A DNA stretch of 64,000 nt from Anaeromonas frigoriresistens (GCF_016820655.1 NZ_WSFT01000021.1:1-64000), one strand, 5' to 3'; shown: positions 18,058 to 25,761, counted from the stretch's first letter. Program-made: numbers and translations. Notes: generated from the letters alone by a model not told the origin.

Positions 18058-18315
18058 CTAAATCTTTAATTTTGGTAGGGTTTCATCATAGTCATAGATC
18101 CAAAGTTCAAGAATGATTACTTTTTCATCACTTTTCATTAGAATAACATCATTCAAATAATTAATAAATTCTTCTGTTCCCCAACATCCTGGATGCTCAT
18201 AATTATCAAATTCTAATAAATACTCTTTAAGTCTTTTAATAATCTCTTCTGGTCCCTCAATTATCGAAGCTCCCTCATCATATTCATCTGTTATTAGAGC
18301 TTTCACTAGGATCAC
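18058..18315 (-). CDS. Small acidic hypothetical protein
   Basis: 85 aa, very acidic and without membrane segments (VKALITDEYDEGASIIEGPE at the start, LELWIYDYDETLPKL at the end). Not recognised. An AGAGGTGATC-type ribosome site precedes the start. It is one of the single-gene units of the accessory array; further upstream (18508-18931) lies gene debris. Confidence 0.55.
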   Translation of the reverse strand: MILVKALITDEYDEGASIIEGPEEIIKRLKEYLLEFDNYEHPGCWGTEEFINYLNDVILMKSDEKVIILELWIYDYDETLPKLKI

Positions 18316-18507
18316 CTCTTCTCGAAGTTTATTGTACTTATGTAATTTCCAACAATGCTACTCATTCTATATTTTTTCATATAGTATGGTTATCTGGCTA
18401 CTTATTATTTTGTTTATTATGTCTCATGTTTTTCAACATACCAATTCCCCTACGCTAAGTCTTCATGAGTAAATTATTTAATATATAGCCTTGTGTTTAT
18501 TATGATA

Positions 18508-18629
18508 TGTTTAAATATTCTATATATAATTCTCCAATACACAATATAACTCCTGTTTTTTTCTTTTCTTACCAATACTTTTGAATCTATATTCAAAAAA
18601 ATTAAAGGATAGCCTATTGTCTACCCTTT
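18508..18629 (-). repeat. 122-bp diverged repeat, copy 1 (other copy 26953-27074)
   Basis: Aligned to 26953-27074 over the same length with clear but imperfect identity. Both copies hold, reading minus, a hairpin (here AAAGGATAG / CTACCCTTT), a T-run, an A-rich stretch, AGGAGTTATATT and then GGAGAATTATATATAGAATATT. The other copy marks the edge of the array next to the recombinase remnant. This copy may be an older edge or a tandem duplication. The rest of 18316-18507 shows nothing I can name. Confidence 0.75.
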
Positions 18630-18679
18630 CTCATACTTATATATTATCCATTTTAGATATAGTTTCTACCTTAGTTTTA

Positions 18680-18857
18680 ATCATTACTAAAACTTATACC
18701 AATAATATGTATATTGATATTATTTTTCAAGACCAAGTTTTTCTGCAATAGATTTTGATCCATCATTATCTTTACTACAATCCCATTGTAGTTATATATC
18801 CTTCATCCTACATTCATTTTAAAAAATTAGCTACTTTATACCCATATCCTTTTCTTC
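18680..18857 (-). pseudogene. 3' fragment of a GNAT gene, decayed copy of the gene at 21819-22622
   Basis: About 178 bp align closely with the 3' end of the intact acetyltransferase gene (its 21815-21995). In the intact protein this codes for KGYGYKVAKAFIKECR through the C-terminus. Here stops and frameshifts break every frame; the matching frame stops after RKGYGYKVANFLK. The homology ends abruptly at 18857, where an unrelated gene start has been joined. Confidence 0.82.
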
Positions 18858-18931
18858 CCGGATTGCTTTACCCAAAAATTATATGCATCGAACTCCCATA
18901 CTTTTTTGTTTTTCTCAATATAATCTTTCAT
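18857..18931 (-). pseudogene. 5' fragment of a probable methyltransferase gene fused to the GNAT debris
   Basis: From an ATG at 18931 with AAAGGTG upstream, the frame reads MKDYIEKNKKVWEFDAYNFW then VKQSG and runs into the GNAT debris, stopping soon after. The start resembles N-termini of SAM-dependent methyltransferases, but about 25 codons are too few to be sure. It records a deletion or recombination joining two gene units. Confidence 0.5.
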
Positions 18932-18986
18932 TAGCACCTTTGTGCAAAAAAATGTTATAAAACGAGTGTCGCCCGCAAACCTTCTG

Positions 18987-19415
18987 CTACCATTTCCTAT
19001 TTGCTTTTAATTCAATAACCTTTCTATGTATTAGTGGTTGTATTTCTGGATAGGTTAAATTTGTTGGCATTTCATTAAAAAGTCTTACTTCTTCTATTTC
19101 CATATTAGGTAGATCCCCAAACACTTCAATTTCACTATAAAATAGTCTCCCATAGCTAGTCTTTTCTTCTCTTGAAACTGAATAATCACACACCTTATGT
19201 ATTGAGAATTGCTTTGCACCTGTCTCTTCTTCTAATTCTCTTTTACCTGTTTCTTCAATCACCTCACCAATCTCTCTCCGTCCACCAGGTATTTCCCATG
19301 TTTCCCTTTCTTTATGTCTTACAAAAACAAATTTCCCTTTATATATACAGCAAATAACTGCATACTCTAATTTTTCATTATCAATAGTACCTATATCATA
19401 AAAATCCACTACCAT
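18987..19415 (-). CDS. Nudix hydrolase
   Basis: 142 aa with a canonical Nudix box GGRREIGEVIEETG + KRELEEETGA (about residues 44-67), a Mg-dependent pyrophosphohydrolase fold. Substrate (nucleotide, sugar nucleotide or other) unknown. AGGAG precedes the ATG by eight bases. Member of the accessory array. Confidence 0.88.
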   Translation of the reverse strand: MVVDFYDIGTIDNEKLEYAVICCIYKGKFVFVRHKERETWEIPGGRREIGEVIEETGKRELEEETGAKQFSIHKVCDYSVSREEKTSYGRLFYSEIEVFGDLPNMEIEEVRLFNEMPTNLTYPEIQPLIHRKVIELKANRKW

Positions 19416-19599
19416 TTCATTAACTCCTTCTGTTCTTCTTTTTAATAAACATACTCTCTATAGCGAGAATGTGTGGCACTCATCCCCATAGGCTTCTTTT
19501 ATCCTAGAACGTCCTTACACAACCATAGTTTTAGCAGACCGTTTTCCCCTATACATTAATGAACCAACTCAATCTATCATAATGACTACTTTCATAACC

Positions 19600-19847
19600 T
19601 TAGTAAAAACTATTTCTATCTAACTCATCTTTAAAATAATAATCTATTACTGTTAAATCATAATAAGGATCTCCAATGTCTACAAAACCCTAATCAATAA
19701 TCTCACTATTATTCTCTTTATCTAACATAATATATTTTGTTCTAAAATCTCCGTGAAGTAGTGAACCTTGTTCTCTTCCAGTTTTGTTTTCAATATGCCA
19801 CTTAAAAATCTTTTCAGGAAATTCTCCTCTCTTGTAATCAATATATC
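19600..19847 (-). pseudogene. C-terminal fragment of an aminoglycoside-phosphotransferase-family gene
   Basis: Reading on from the GNAT stop at 19848, one frame gives YIDYKRGEFPEKIFKWHIEN, then the kinase catalytic motif LLHGDFRTKYIMLD. An in-frame TAG stands where IIDWGF is expected (IID*GF), then VDIGDPYYDLTVIDYYFKDE follows to a stop. The N-terminal two thirds are absent. So it is a truncated gene with a nonsense mutation, abutting the GNAT gene. It was probably APH-like; the original substrate is unknown. 19416-19599 holds no gene that I can see. Confidence 0.85.
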
Positions 19848-20294
19848 TTATAGAACTTGTTGCATATATAAAGTGTTAGGATAAAACCCTAATTTTCTAT
19901 AAAAGTTAATAGTAGATTCATTTTCCTGAGATACTGTAACCCCAATAGATTTACAATTCTTTTCTTTCATCCACTCAAGATGTTTAACTACAATTTCTTT
20001 TCCAATACCAATACCTCTTTTGGATTCATCTACATGGATTGATTCAAGTTCCCCTTTTTCTTCAACTATAGTTGATATGCAATAACCGATATACTTATCA
20101 TTATATTTAGCAATGGTTATTTTAAGTGTATCCCTGCAAAACTCATCATAGCCTTTAATCCTATCTTCAAAGCAAATAGAGCGATATGCATCACTAAAAT
20201 ATTCTGAGCTATCTTCATGGTACTGCCGATTCTTCTCCCATAATTTTTTTATAATTTTAATATTATCAAAGGGTATATCAAATATCTCAATCAT
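19848..20294 (-). CDS. GNAT-family N-acetyltransferase
   Basis: 148 aa. Seen: IHVDESKRGIGIGKEIVVKH (CoA site) and the C-terminal NESTINFYRKLGFYPNTLYM. AAAGGAG precedes the ATG. Its stop is followed without a gap by debris of a phosphotransferase gene, so its original downstream neighbour was lost. Substrate unknown. Confidence 0.83.
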   Translation of the reverse strand: MIEIFDIPFDNIKIIKKLWEKNRQYHEDSSEYFSDAYRSICFEDRIKGYDEFCRDTLKITIAKYNDKYIGYCISTIVEEKGELESIHVDESKRGIGIGKEIVVKHLEWMKEKNCKSIGVTVSQENESTINFYRKLGFYPNTLYMQQVL

Positions 20295-20452
20295 AATTAA
20301 GTCTCCTTTTTTTAATTTTATTTTCTACCGAAAATTTCTCCATTATGGTGATTTCATTAATATAAGTCATCAATTATGTAGCAATATTTTAAATAATGCA
20401 TCATAAATTAATTCTTCGAATATATATCCTTTACCATCCTTTTTATATCTTT

Positions 20453-20944
20453 CTAATCAATATGTTTTTCGTCAAAATTTTTTTTGATTTTATAGTAAAT
20501 AATTGTAGAAATAAATATACCAATTAAAGATGCAATAATATCATTATTATCCCATGCCCCTAATTTGAGAATCACATGTAGATATTCTATAAGTAAAAAA
20601 ACAGTCATATTAAGTATATTAATCAACCATATAAACACAGGCCTATGAATTACATCAAGCCCTTTAAAAAGTATAGGTGCTATATAAAATATACCTACTA
20701 AGGTGAAGAGAAAACTTGGTACAAGATTTGGTGCCGTTTCTGCGAATAAAGTAATATATTGATTTCCTAATTTATATAAATTTTCTCTAAACAAATACAC
20801 TAACATAAATAAAGCGTATATAAGAATAATTGTTCTACTTAAATAATTATATGCTTTGATGTTAAATAAATTTTTGTTTATATTAATTGGTTTAAAATTA
20901 TTAATTATACTCACCTCTGAAATTTCACTTAAGTTTTTCTGCAA
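20453..20944 (-). CDS. Small integral membrane protein
   Basis: 163 aa with about four or five hydrophobic helices (IILIYALFMLVYLF, LVPSFLFTLVGIFYIAPIL, VFIWLINILNMTVFLLI, DIIASLIGIFISTIIYY). The last part is faintly VanZ-like (Asp in LGAWDNNDIIASLIG), but the VanZ assignment is not secure. No signal peptide. Accessory-array member. Confidence 0.6.
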   Translation of the reverse strand: MQKNLSEISEVSIINNFKPININKNLFNIKAYNYLSRTIILIYALFMLVYLFRENLYKLGNQYITLFAETAPNLVPSFLFTLVGIFYIAPILFKGLDVIHRPVFIWLINILNMTVFLLIEYLHVILKLGAWDNNDIIASLIGIFISTIIYYKIKKNFDEKHID

Positions 20945-21028
20945 TTCTTTACTCTACAATACATTCAATTTTTATGACTTTTAAAATATATATTAAATCT
21001 TATTCTTAATTACGTATAACTTCTAGCC

Positions 21029-21592
21029 CTAAAGATATTTTTGCCTATTAATAAACCTATTTACTTTAAGATAATCTAGTACTATATTAACTCTTTCTTG
21101 GATAGACTGATCTCCCTCTATTCGCAAAATTGGACAGGATAAGCTAGACATCCAATACTCATGTAGAGTCTTGCTCCTAACCTCTAAACCACCTTTATCA
21201 TACAATGATGCCCACTCAAGATAAATCTTTGATTGTTCATATCTACTTCCACCAGGTAAGATTTCATCACCATACCTCTGCAATTCTCTCTCCTGCAACC
21301 TTTTAAGTCTTATTTCTTCGGGGGTATAGACAAAGATAACCAAATCAAAATATGACTTGAATTCATCACCCCATCCACAAACTGCCCCTGATAAAATCCA
21401 TTTTTTATAATTTTTAATATCTTCTTTTAACAAGTTCACTCTATCTTTAGGTGCTCTCTGTTTACTAAACTTTTCAGCCCAAAAATAATCATCACCATCA
21501 AAATTCACATGTGGAAGAATTAAAGATAACTCCTTCCCTAGGGTAGATGCTCCAGAACCCGATGCTCCAAGGATATGTATTCGATCTTTCAT
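21029..21592 (-). CDS. P-loop NTPase, adenylate-kinase-like (FlaR/DNA-topology-type)
   Basis: 187 aa. N-terminal Walker A variant GASGSGASTLGKEL, DGDDYFW in the nucleotide-monophosphate region, LVIFVYTPEEIRLKRLQER as the Walker B/LID side. Such small kinases are often labelled topology modulation or shikimate-kinase-like, with unproven substrates. AAAAGGAG precedes the ATG. Confidence 0.75.
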   Translation of the reverse strand: MKDRIHILGASGSGASTLGKELSLILPHVNFDGDDYFWAEKFSKQRAPKDRVNLLKEDIKNYKKWILSGAVCGWGDEFKSYFDLVIFVYTPEEIRLKRLQERELQRYGDEILPGGSRYEQSKIYLEWASLYDKGGLEVRSKTLHEYWMSSLSCPILRIEGDQSIQERVNIVLDYLKVNRFINRQKYL

Positions 21593-21628
21593 AATAGTCT
21601 CCTTTTATAATTTATGATAATTTTAATA

Positions 21629-21790
21629 TAGCATATTTACGCCTTGCACAAATTAACTTTTTTCTTCATAAAAAACTACTTCATAGTTCCTCCCTCATTT
21701 CTTAGATATTACAAGTTTCATACTTTTGTACTTGCTATATTTGTGTAGCCAATATTCTTTATAGACTGTCTTAAAATACAATGTTAGGTG
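21629..21790 (-). other. Possible attC half-site in a gene-free gap
   Basis: On the minus strand the gap after the 267-aa GNAT gene begins TTACACCTAACATTG, a perfect RYYYAAC core (ACCTAAC, 21789-21783). The far end reads GTTAATT...AGGCGTAA, which only partly matches GTTRRRY and pairs weakly. It could be a worn attC or chance. No gene is visible in this gap. Confidence 0.3.
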
Positions 21791-21818
21791 TAAGTTTTTA
21801 CATCATTTTTAATAATTA

Positions 21819-22622
21819 CTAGAACTTATACCAATAACATGTATAATCATATTCTTTTTCAAGACCAAGTTTTTCTGCCATAGATTTTGATCCATCATTA
21901 TCTTCACTACAATCCCAGTGTAGTTCTATCCCCTTCATTCTACATTCCTTTATAAAAGCCTTAGCTACTTTATAACCATATCCTTTTCTTCGATGTTTTT
22001 CTAATGTTTCTATTCCAACTGTATGAATATTACCTTTCACTAAACCAGAATAACAAATACTCACTATTTCATTTTCTATTAAGTAATAACTGCATATACC
22101 CTTATTCATAAAATTCTCTATATTTCCCCAGAATTTTTGTGTCTCATTTTTCAGAAAATCAATATTAGAAATTTGTAAGTTAAATGTATTTTTATTAAAC
22201 AGCCTTATATTTTCTATACTTTTTTCACTAATTGATATTTCATTTTTTAGCTTATATACTAATTGCTTATCTTTACCTAAGTTTTTGTTTGAAAAAACTT
22301 CCTCAATTATTCTATTCCATTCCTCTGAAACTCCTGAAATTTCGATCCAACTTATACCTATATTATTTAACCTTGAATAGACTACCTCTTCAACGAAAGA
22401 CAAAAGTTCACTTTTAAATTGAGTATTAGTATAGTCTCCTAATAAATAAAAACCTCCCATACCTTTACAAAATATCAATGCTGTTTTTGGATTATTTATG
22501 TTATCAACAAAAATCCAACCTGGGTTATTCTTTAAAATTACTGATGTAGCTTCTGGAAACTTATCATTTTTAATTAAATTATAGACTTCACAATATTTAT
22601 CTTTACTCAATTCTTTAATCAT
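21819..22622 (-). CDS. GNAT-family N-acetyltransferase (two-part)
   Basis: 267 aa: an N-terminal divergent half and a C-terminal GNAT fold with VGIETLEKHRRKGYGYKVAK and LHWDCSEDNDGSKSMAEKLG. Length and layout fit GNAT_acetyltran (FR47-like) proteins. A decayed copy of its 3' third lies at 18680-18857, so this gene was duplicated locally or acquired twice. Confidence 0.83.
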   Translation of the reverse strand: MIKELSKDKYCEVYNLIKNDKFPEATSVILKNNPGWIFVDNINNPKTALIFCKGMGGFYLLGDYTNTQFKSELLSFVEEVVYSRLNNIGISWIEISGVSEEWNRIIEEVFSNKNLGKDKQLVYKLKNEISISEKSIENIRLFNKNTFNLQISNIDFLKNETQKFWGNIENFMNKGICSYYLIENEIVSICYSGLVKGNIHTVGIETLEKHRRKGYGYKVAKAFIKECRMKGIELHWDCSEDNDGSKSMAEKLGLEKEYDYTCYWYKF

Positions 22623-22687
22623 TGCACCTTTATCCTTTCTGCTAATATTGCTTATTGTAAGTGAAGTTTTATATTCATTTTTAAAAA

Positions 22688-23056
22688 TTATTTATGTATA
22701 GTGTTCTGATCATGTATTAAAAGCCATTTTTCTTCTTGTTTACGAAAAATTAAATTCAAATAATAATTCATTTTAATTATGTTTCCTTCTTCATCATAAT
22801 CTTTATAATCAACTTCTATTAATGCATATGCCATTTCTGAACTTTCTTCAATATTTAATATTTTATAGTTTAAATTCCAATCATTATCTTCAAACCAACT
22901 TTTATGTAACTCTAAAAATTCTTCCTTATCTCTTACTAGGTCTCCGTTAGGCATAATCAAAATAATATTTTCTAATTTAACTGTTGAAAGAAAATTGTTT
23001 AAATCTTTGTTTTTCATAGAATTTAGATGCAACATTAAAGTGTTCTTAAAACTCAT
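22688..23056 (-). CDS. NTF2-like (SnoaL/DUF4440-type) protein
   Basis: 122 aa with the cone-like alpha+beta pattern of the NTF2 superfamily: N-terminal helix MLHLNSMKNKDLNNFLSTV, then strands ALIEVDYKDYDEEGNIIKM and EEKWLLIHDQNT. These may be enzymes or binding modules; no catalytic residues stand out. Four bases after the 79-aa gene, so probably co-transcribed. Confidence 0.75.
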   Translation of the reverse strand: MSFKNTLMLHLNSMKNKDLNNFLSTVKLENIILIMPNGDLVRDKEEFLELHKSWFEDNDWNLNYKILNIEESSEMAYALIEVDYKDYDEEGNIIKMNYYLNLIFRKQEEKWLLIHDQNTIHK

Positions 23057-23060
23057 ATCC

Positions 23061-23300
23061 TTACCTCCCTTTGTTTATCTTTTCATTTCCACGCTTGAAA
23101 TTGCCAGTAACTTTAGCCATTATTAATTGTGATTCTATTGTACCTGCTGTAGATATTTTAGATAAAAATTTCTTGCTTTCTTTCCCCTTTAATATCTTAA
23201 CTTGTTTTCCTTCCCAAAAAATAAATATCTTATCATCCTTTGATACTTTATACGAAAAAATTTCTTCTTCAAGTTTATTTCGTTTATCTACATTTTTCAA
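23061..23300 (-). CDS. Small conserved hypothetical protein
   Basis: 79 aa, TTG start with GGAGG ten bases before. The core reads KDDKIFIFWEGKQVKILKGK, then a Lys-rich tail with LIMAKVTGNFKRGN. I have a sense that similar short proteins occur in clostridia, but no function is known to me. Soluble and basic. Confidence 0.6.
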   Translation of the reverse strand: MKNVDKRNKLEEEIFSYKVSKDDKIFIFWEGKQVKILKGKESKKFLSKISTAGTIESQLIMAKVTGNFKRGNEKINKGR

Positions 23301-23418
23301 TTTATTCAGTCCTCCTTCAACTCAACTATTGTTATTACATTATACCTAAGAACACAAAGACCCATAAAATAACTATGATATAAATAAATCACTTCATAGC
23401 ATTTAATTCAAATTATTT

Positions 23419-23910
23419 CTAAATTAATTGTAACCACTCTATTATTGAAGGCTTCCCGACCATAAATATTCCTTCTTCAAATAACCTGTAAATTTCTTCC
23501 TTTGAAACTAATTTTGCTTCACTGACTTCTTCTGGTTGGCATATCACGTCTTCTATATCAATATCTTGTTCGAATAACCAAACATCTGCGAAATACGAAC
23601 ACTCTCCTTCATGCACTGTACTCCTTATAATCCTTCCATTACTAGTTAACTCTATCCCTAATTCTTCTTTTACTTCCCGTACTATAGCTCTAAAGCTATC
23701 CTCTCCTGCAATTGCTGATCCACCCGTTATCTCCCATGTATTGGGGAATGCTTTATTCGGTGTTCTTTTAGAGATGAGAATTTGACCCTTTGAATTCTTA
23801 ATGAATGCAAAAACAACTAAATGAAACTCACCAGGATTCATTGGTTTACCTCGTTCAACTATTCTTCTTGTTTTTTTCCTATTCTTATCTAATACATCCC
23901 ATAATTCCAT
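23419..23910 (-). CDS. Nudix hydrolase (Idi/MutT-like)
   Basis: 163 aa. Nudix box: GGSAIAGEDSFRAIVREVKE + ELGIEL. The N-terminal part, WDVLDKNRKKTRRIVERGKP, and FHLVVFAFIKNSKGQILISKR resemble the IPP-isomerase-like Nudix subgroup, though substrate cannot be assigned. In the minus direction its leader begins just after attC-like site 1, so it forms the next single-gene unit. Confidence 0.87.
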   Translation of the reverse strand: MELWDVLDKNRKKTRRIVERGKPMNPGEFHLVVFAFIKNSKGQILISKRTPNKAFPNTWEITGGSAIAGEDSFRAIVREVKEELGIELTSNGRIIRSTVHEGECSYFADVWLFEQDIDIEDVICQPEEVSEAKLVSKEEIYRLFEEGIFMVGKPSIIEWLQLI

Positions 23911-23981
23911 AATAATCCTCTTTTCATTTTAGTTACTGTTCAGAAACTCTCTTGAATTCACAACACTAGTTTTTTAATATC

Positions 23982-24053
23982 GTCTAACGTTCTTGCTATC
24001 GTAGCTATGGTCCACATACTTTTCGTGGACTCTCTGCAAATAGCATGTTAAAT
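23982..24053 (-). other. attC-like recombination site 1
   Basis: On the minus strand the element runs from ATTTAAC (24053-24047, fits RYYYAAC) to GTTAGAC (23988-23982, fits GTTRRRY), 72 nt. Between the ends are paired segments: TGCTAT with ATAGCA, and GTCCAC with GTGGAC around a nine-base loop. Size, end sequences and fold are those of integron attC sites; there is no T-run, so it is not a plain terminator. It sits 32 bp after the methyltransferase stop and before the Nudix gene, where a cassette boundary should be. Confidence 0.72.
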
Positions 24054-24084
24054 GATGGTTAGTTTGGAACTACCTACAGCTTCA

Positions 24085-24729
24085 TTATTGTTTTTTTCCA
24101 TGAATAAAGTAATGCCAACTACTTGTATCATTAAATATATCTTCTATATGCCTTATTCTTATAATATGAAAATCTTTTAAAAGTTCTCTCACATCTTCTA
24201 AGTTTGAATAAAAATGAGGCACATCAATTTCTGGCTCTTCAATTTTTATAATTGTGTTATCATCGATTCTTGGATAGTTCTTCTTACTAAACGAAGGGCT
24301 ATTTTTTGAACATAATGTTACGAAAAATTCTCCACCACTTTTCAACACTCTATTAATCTCACTGATTATCTTTATTATCCCTTTTGTATCTGTATGAGAA
24401 ATAACATGATATGCTAACAAACAATCAAATGAACTTGTTTCATAAGGTAAGCTATTTATATCGCCTAACTTGATATCGATATTTAGATTATCATCTTTAG
24501 CTTTCTTCTTTAGTACATCTAGTCCATCTTGTGATAAGTCAAAACTGTACGTTTCAAAGCCATTTTGAGCAAATAATATCGAATGTCTACCAAGTCCACA
24601 ACCTAAATCTAAGAAATTATTATACTCTTTACTTTTCCACCTATTTACATAATAATAAACATCTTCTGATGGCACATTCCAAAAATTTTCTTTTACTTCT
24701 TCCCAATTCCATTCTTTTGATTTAACCAT
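24085..24729 (-). CDS. Class I SAM-dependent methyltransferase
   Basis: 214 aa from the ATG at 24729, which has GGAGG five bases upstream; a GTG four codons earlier touches the ribosome site and is less likely. Seen: SAM motif I FLDLGCGLGRHSILFAQNG, acidic loop YSFDLSQDGLDVL, LGDINSLPYETSSFDCLLAY and VISHTDTKG. Substrate unknown. The gene is bounded by attC-like sites on both sides, as in an integron cassette. Confidence 0.87.
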   Translation of the reverse strand: MVKSKEWNWEEVKENFWNVPSEDVYYYVNRWKSKEYNNFLDLGCGLGRHSILFAQNGFETYSFDLSQDGLDVLKKKAKDDNLNIDIKLGDINSLPYETSSFDCLLAYHVISHTDTKGIIKIISEINRVLKSGGEFFVTLCSKNSPSFSKKNYPRIDDNTIIKIEEPEIDVPHFYSNLEDVRELLKDFHIIRIRHIEDIFNDTSSWHYFIHGKKQ

Positions 24730-24762
24730 GCTATCCTCCACTCCTTCTTAATATTTTCGTTC

Positions 24763-24783
24763 TCAAGTTTTTATTCTCAAAAC
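24763..24783. repeat. 21-bp exact repeat (other copy 14344-14364)
   Basis: TCAAGTTTTTATTCTCAAAA plus C occurs here in the leader of the methyltransferase unit, and identically at the 3' end of the GNAT gene at 14333-14854. It may be the tail of a lost GNAT-like gene left in the leader. Confidence 0.6.
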
Positions 24784-24791
24784 CAACTGTC

Positions 24792-24859
24792 ATTTAACAT
24801 TTTAGGTATTGACCTTGTACAAAGTATTTTTATTGTATAGGGGCAATGCCTTGTTAAAT
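24792..24859 (-). other. attC-like recombination site 2
   Basis: 68 nt bounded by ATTTAAC and GTTAAAT, both fitting the core consensus. With flanks, a perfect 10-bp inverted repeat is formed (24790-24799 with 24852-24861). Inside, GGTATTG pairs with CAATGCC. As at site 1, the minus strand reads CATCATTTAAC at its start. It follows the stop of the HELGH-protein gene by about 20 bp and precedes the methyltransferase leader. No T-tract follows it. Confidence 0.75.
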
Positions 24860-24881
24860 GATGTGCTTGACTGAAAAATAC

Positions 24882-25520
24882 TTACCTTTCCCAATCTATA
24901 CGATATCTTTCATCTAACCATTCGCAAATATTTGTTCCTAACCAAAGAGCTAATACCGTTATTGCTGTGAATGTCCAACCTTCATCAAAGAGCCAACTTG
25001 CCTTCTGGTTCAATAAATTCAACGTTATATCTAGTGTATATAGAGATACAATAATTGATATAGCTAGTGGAATATAACGTAAAATCTTGATTTCATATTT
25101 CTCTTTCAATGCTTGTCCTAATCCAACCTCATCTTCAAGATTTAATCTTCCTCTTTTTATCACTCCCCACAATGCATTACCACATGGAATTAGTCTCATC
25201 AACGAGTTAGTGTATCCTACTGCACCAACAATAATAACTGTTTTAGTTGATAATTCTACTCTAAGTAAATTACTAAAAATCATAGCAATTAATAGTGTTA
25301 TTGGTACCCCTAGATCCCAAATCATTTTGGGTGAATTGTCATATTCCATACGAAATTCAACATCTGAAGGCTTCTTGCCTAGGTCACCAACTTTATTAAA
25401 CCCGGTACTTACCCTGATTCCTGATAAATAACACGAAATTCCATGACCTAATTCATGAGCAAATGTAGAAATAATAATTGAAACCACTAGCGTGCCTAAC
25501 CATAGAATAGAATTAGTCAC
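24882..25520 (-). CDS. HELGH-motif membrane protein (M50-like)
   Basis: 212 aa from GTG at 25520 (AGGAGG seven bases upstream); an ATG 18 codons earlier has no good ribosome site. About five or six membrane helices. The first carries FAHELGHGISCYLSG, a zinc HExxH motif like site-2 proteases. The second family motif (NxxPxxxLDG) is not evident, only LGVPITLLIAM and a C-terminal DERYR, so proteolysis is uncertain. Its unit lies between attC-like sites. Confidence 0.68.
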   Translation of the reverse strand: MTNSILWLGTLVVSIIISTFAHELGHGISCYLSGIRVSTGFNKVGDLGKKPSDVEFRMEYDNSPKMIWDLGVPITLLIAMIFSNLLRVELSTKTVIIVGAVGYTNSLMRLIPCGNALWGVIKRGRLNLEDEVGLGQALKEKYEIKILRYIPLAISIIVSLYTLDITLNLLNQKASWLFDEGWTFTAITVLALWLGTNICEWLDERYRIDWER

Positions 25521-25594
25521 CTTTTTTCCTCCTAAATTAATAAACTTCGAAATCTCTAAATAAAATCTATACAACTCAATATCACAAGCATTTC

Positions 25595-25676
25595 ATTTAA
25601 CGTTCCGTGTTTGCGACTCCTTCGAACTGGACCTCAAAGCACTACTTCCTTGGCGGTGCTTCGCTCCTAGTTAAAA
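25595..25676 (-). other. Possible attC-like site 3
   Basis: In minus orientation it starts TTTTAAC (one mismatch to RYYYAAC) and ends GTTAAAT (consensus), 82 nt, with an internal AAGCAC / GTGCTT hairpin. The outer arms pair poorly and look more like a direct repeat (AGGAGCGAAGCACCG, AGGAGTCGCAAACACGG). Position is right: between the DinB-like unit and the HELGH unit. Confidence 0.4.
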
Positions 25677-25728
25677 GGTGTGGTTCACACCACCCAAAAG
25701 CCTATCCATAGTGCACCCTTGTACAAAC

Positions 25729-25742
25729 ATATTGTTATCGGA
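25729..25742. repeat. 14-bp inverted repeat, copy 1 (partner 26463-26476)
   Basis: ATATTGTTATCGGA here is the exact reverse complement of TCCGATAACAATAT at 26463-26476. The pair brackets the DinB-like pseudogene. This copy also lies in the loop of a hairpin formed by ACAAACAT / ATGTTTGT (25723-25730, 25742-25749). Confidence 0.8.
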
Positions 25743-25761
25743 TGTTTGTAGTTTACATCTA

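Noticed and set aside
19618-19660. ATCTAAC ... GTTAAAT pair resembling attC cores
   Set aside because: Only about 40 bp apart, no internal pairing, and it lies within the coding remains of the phosphotransferase relic.
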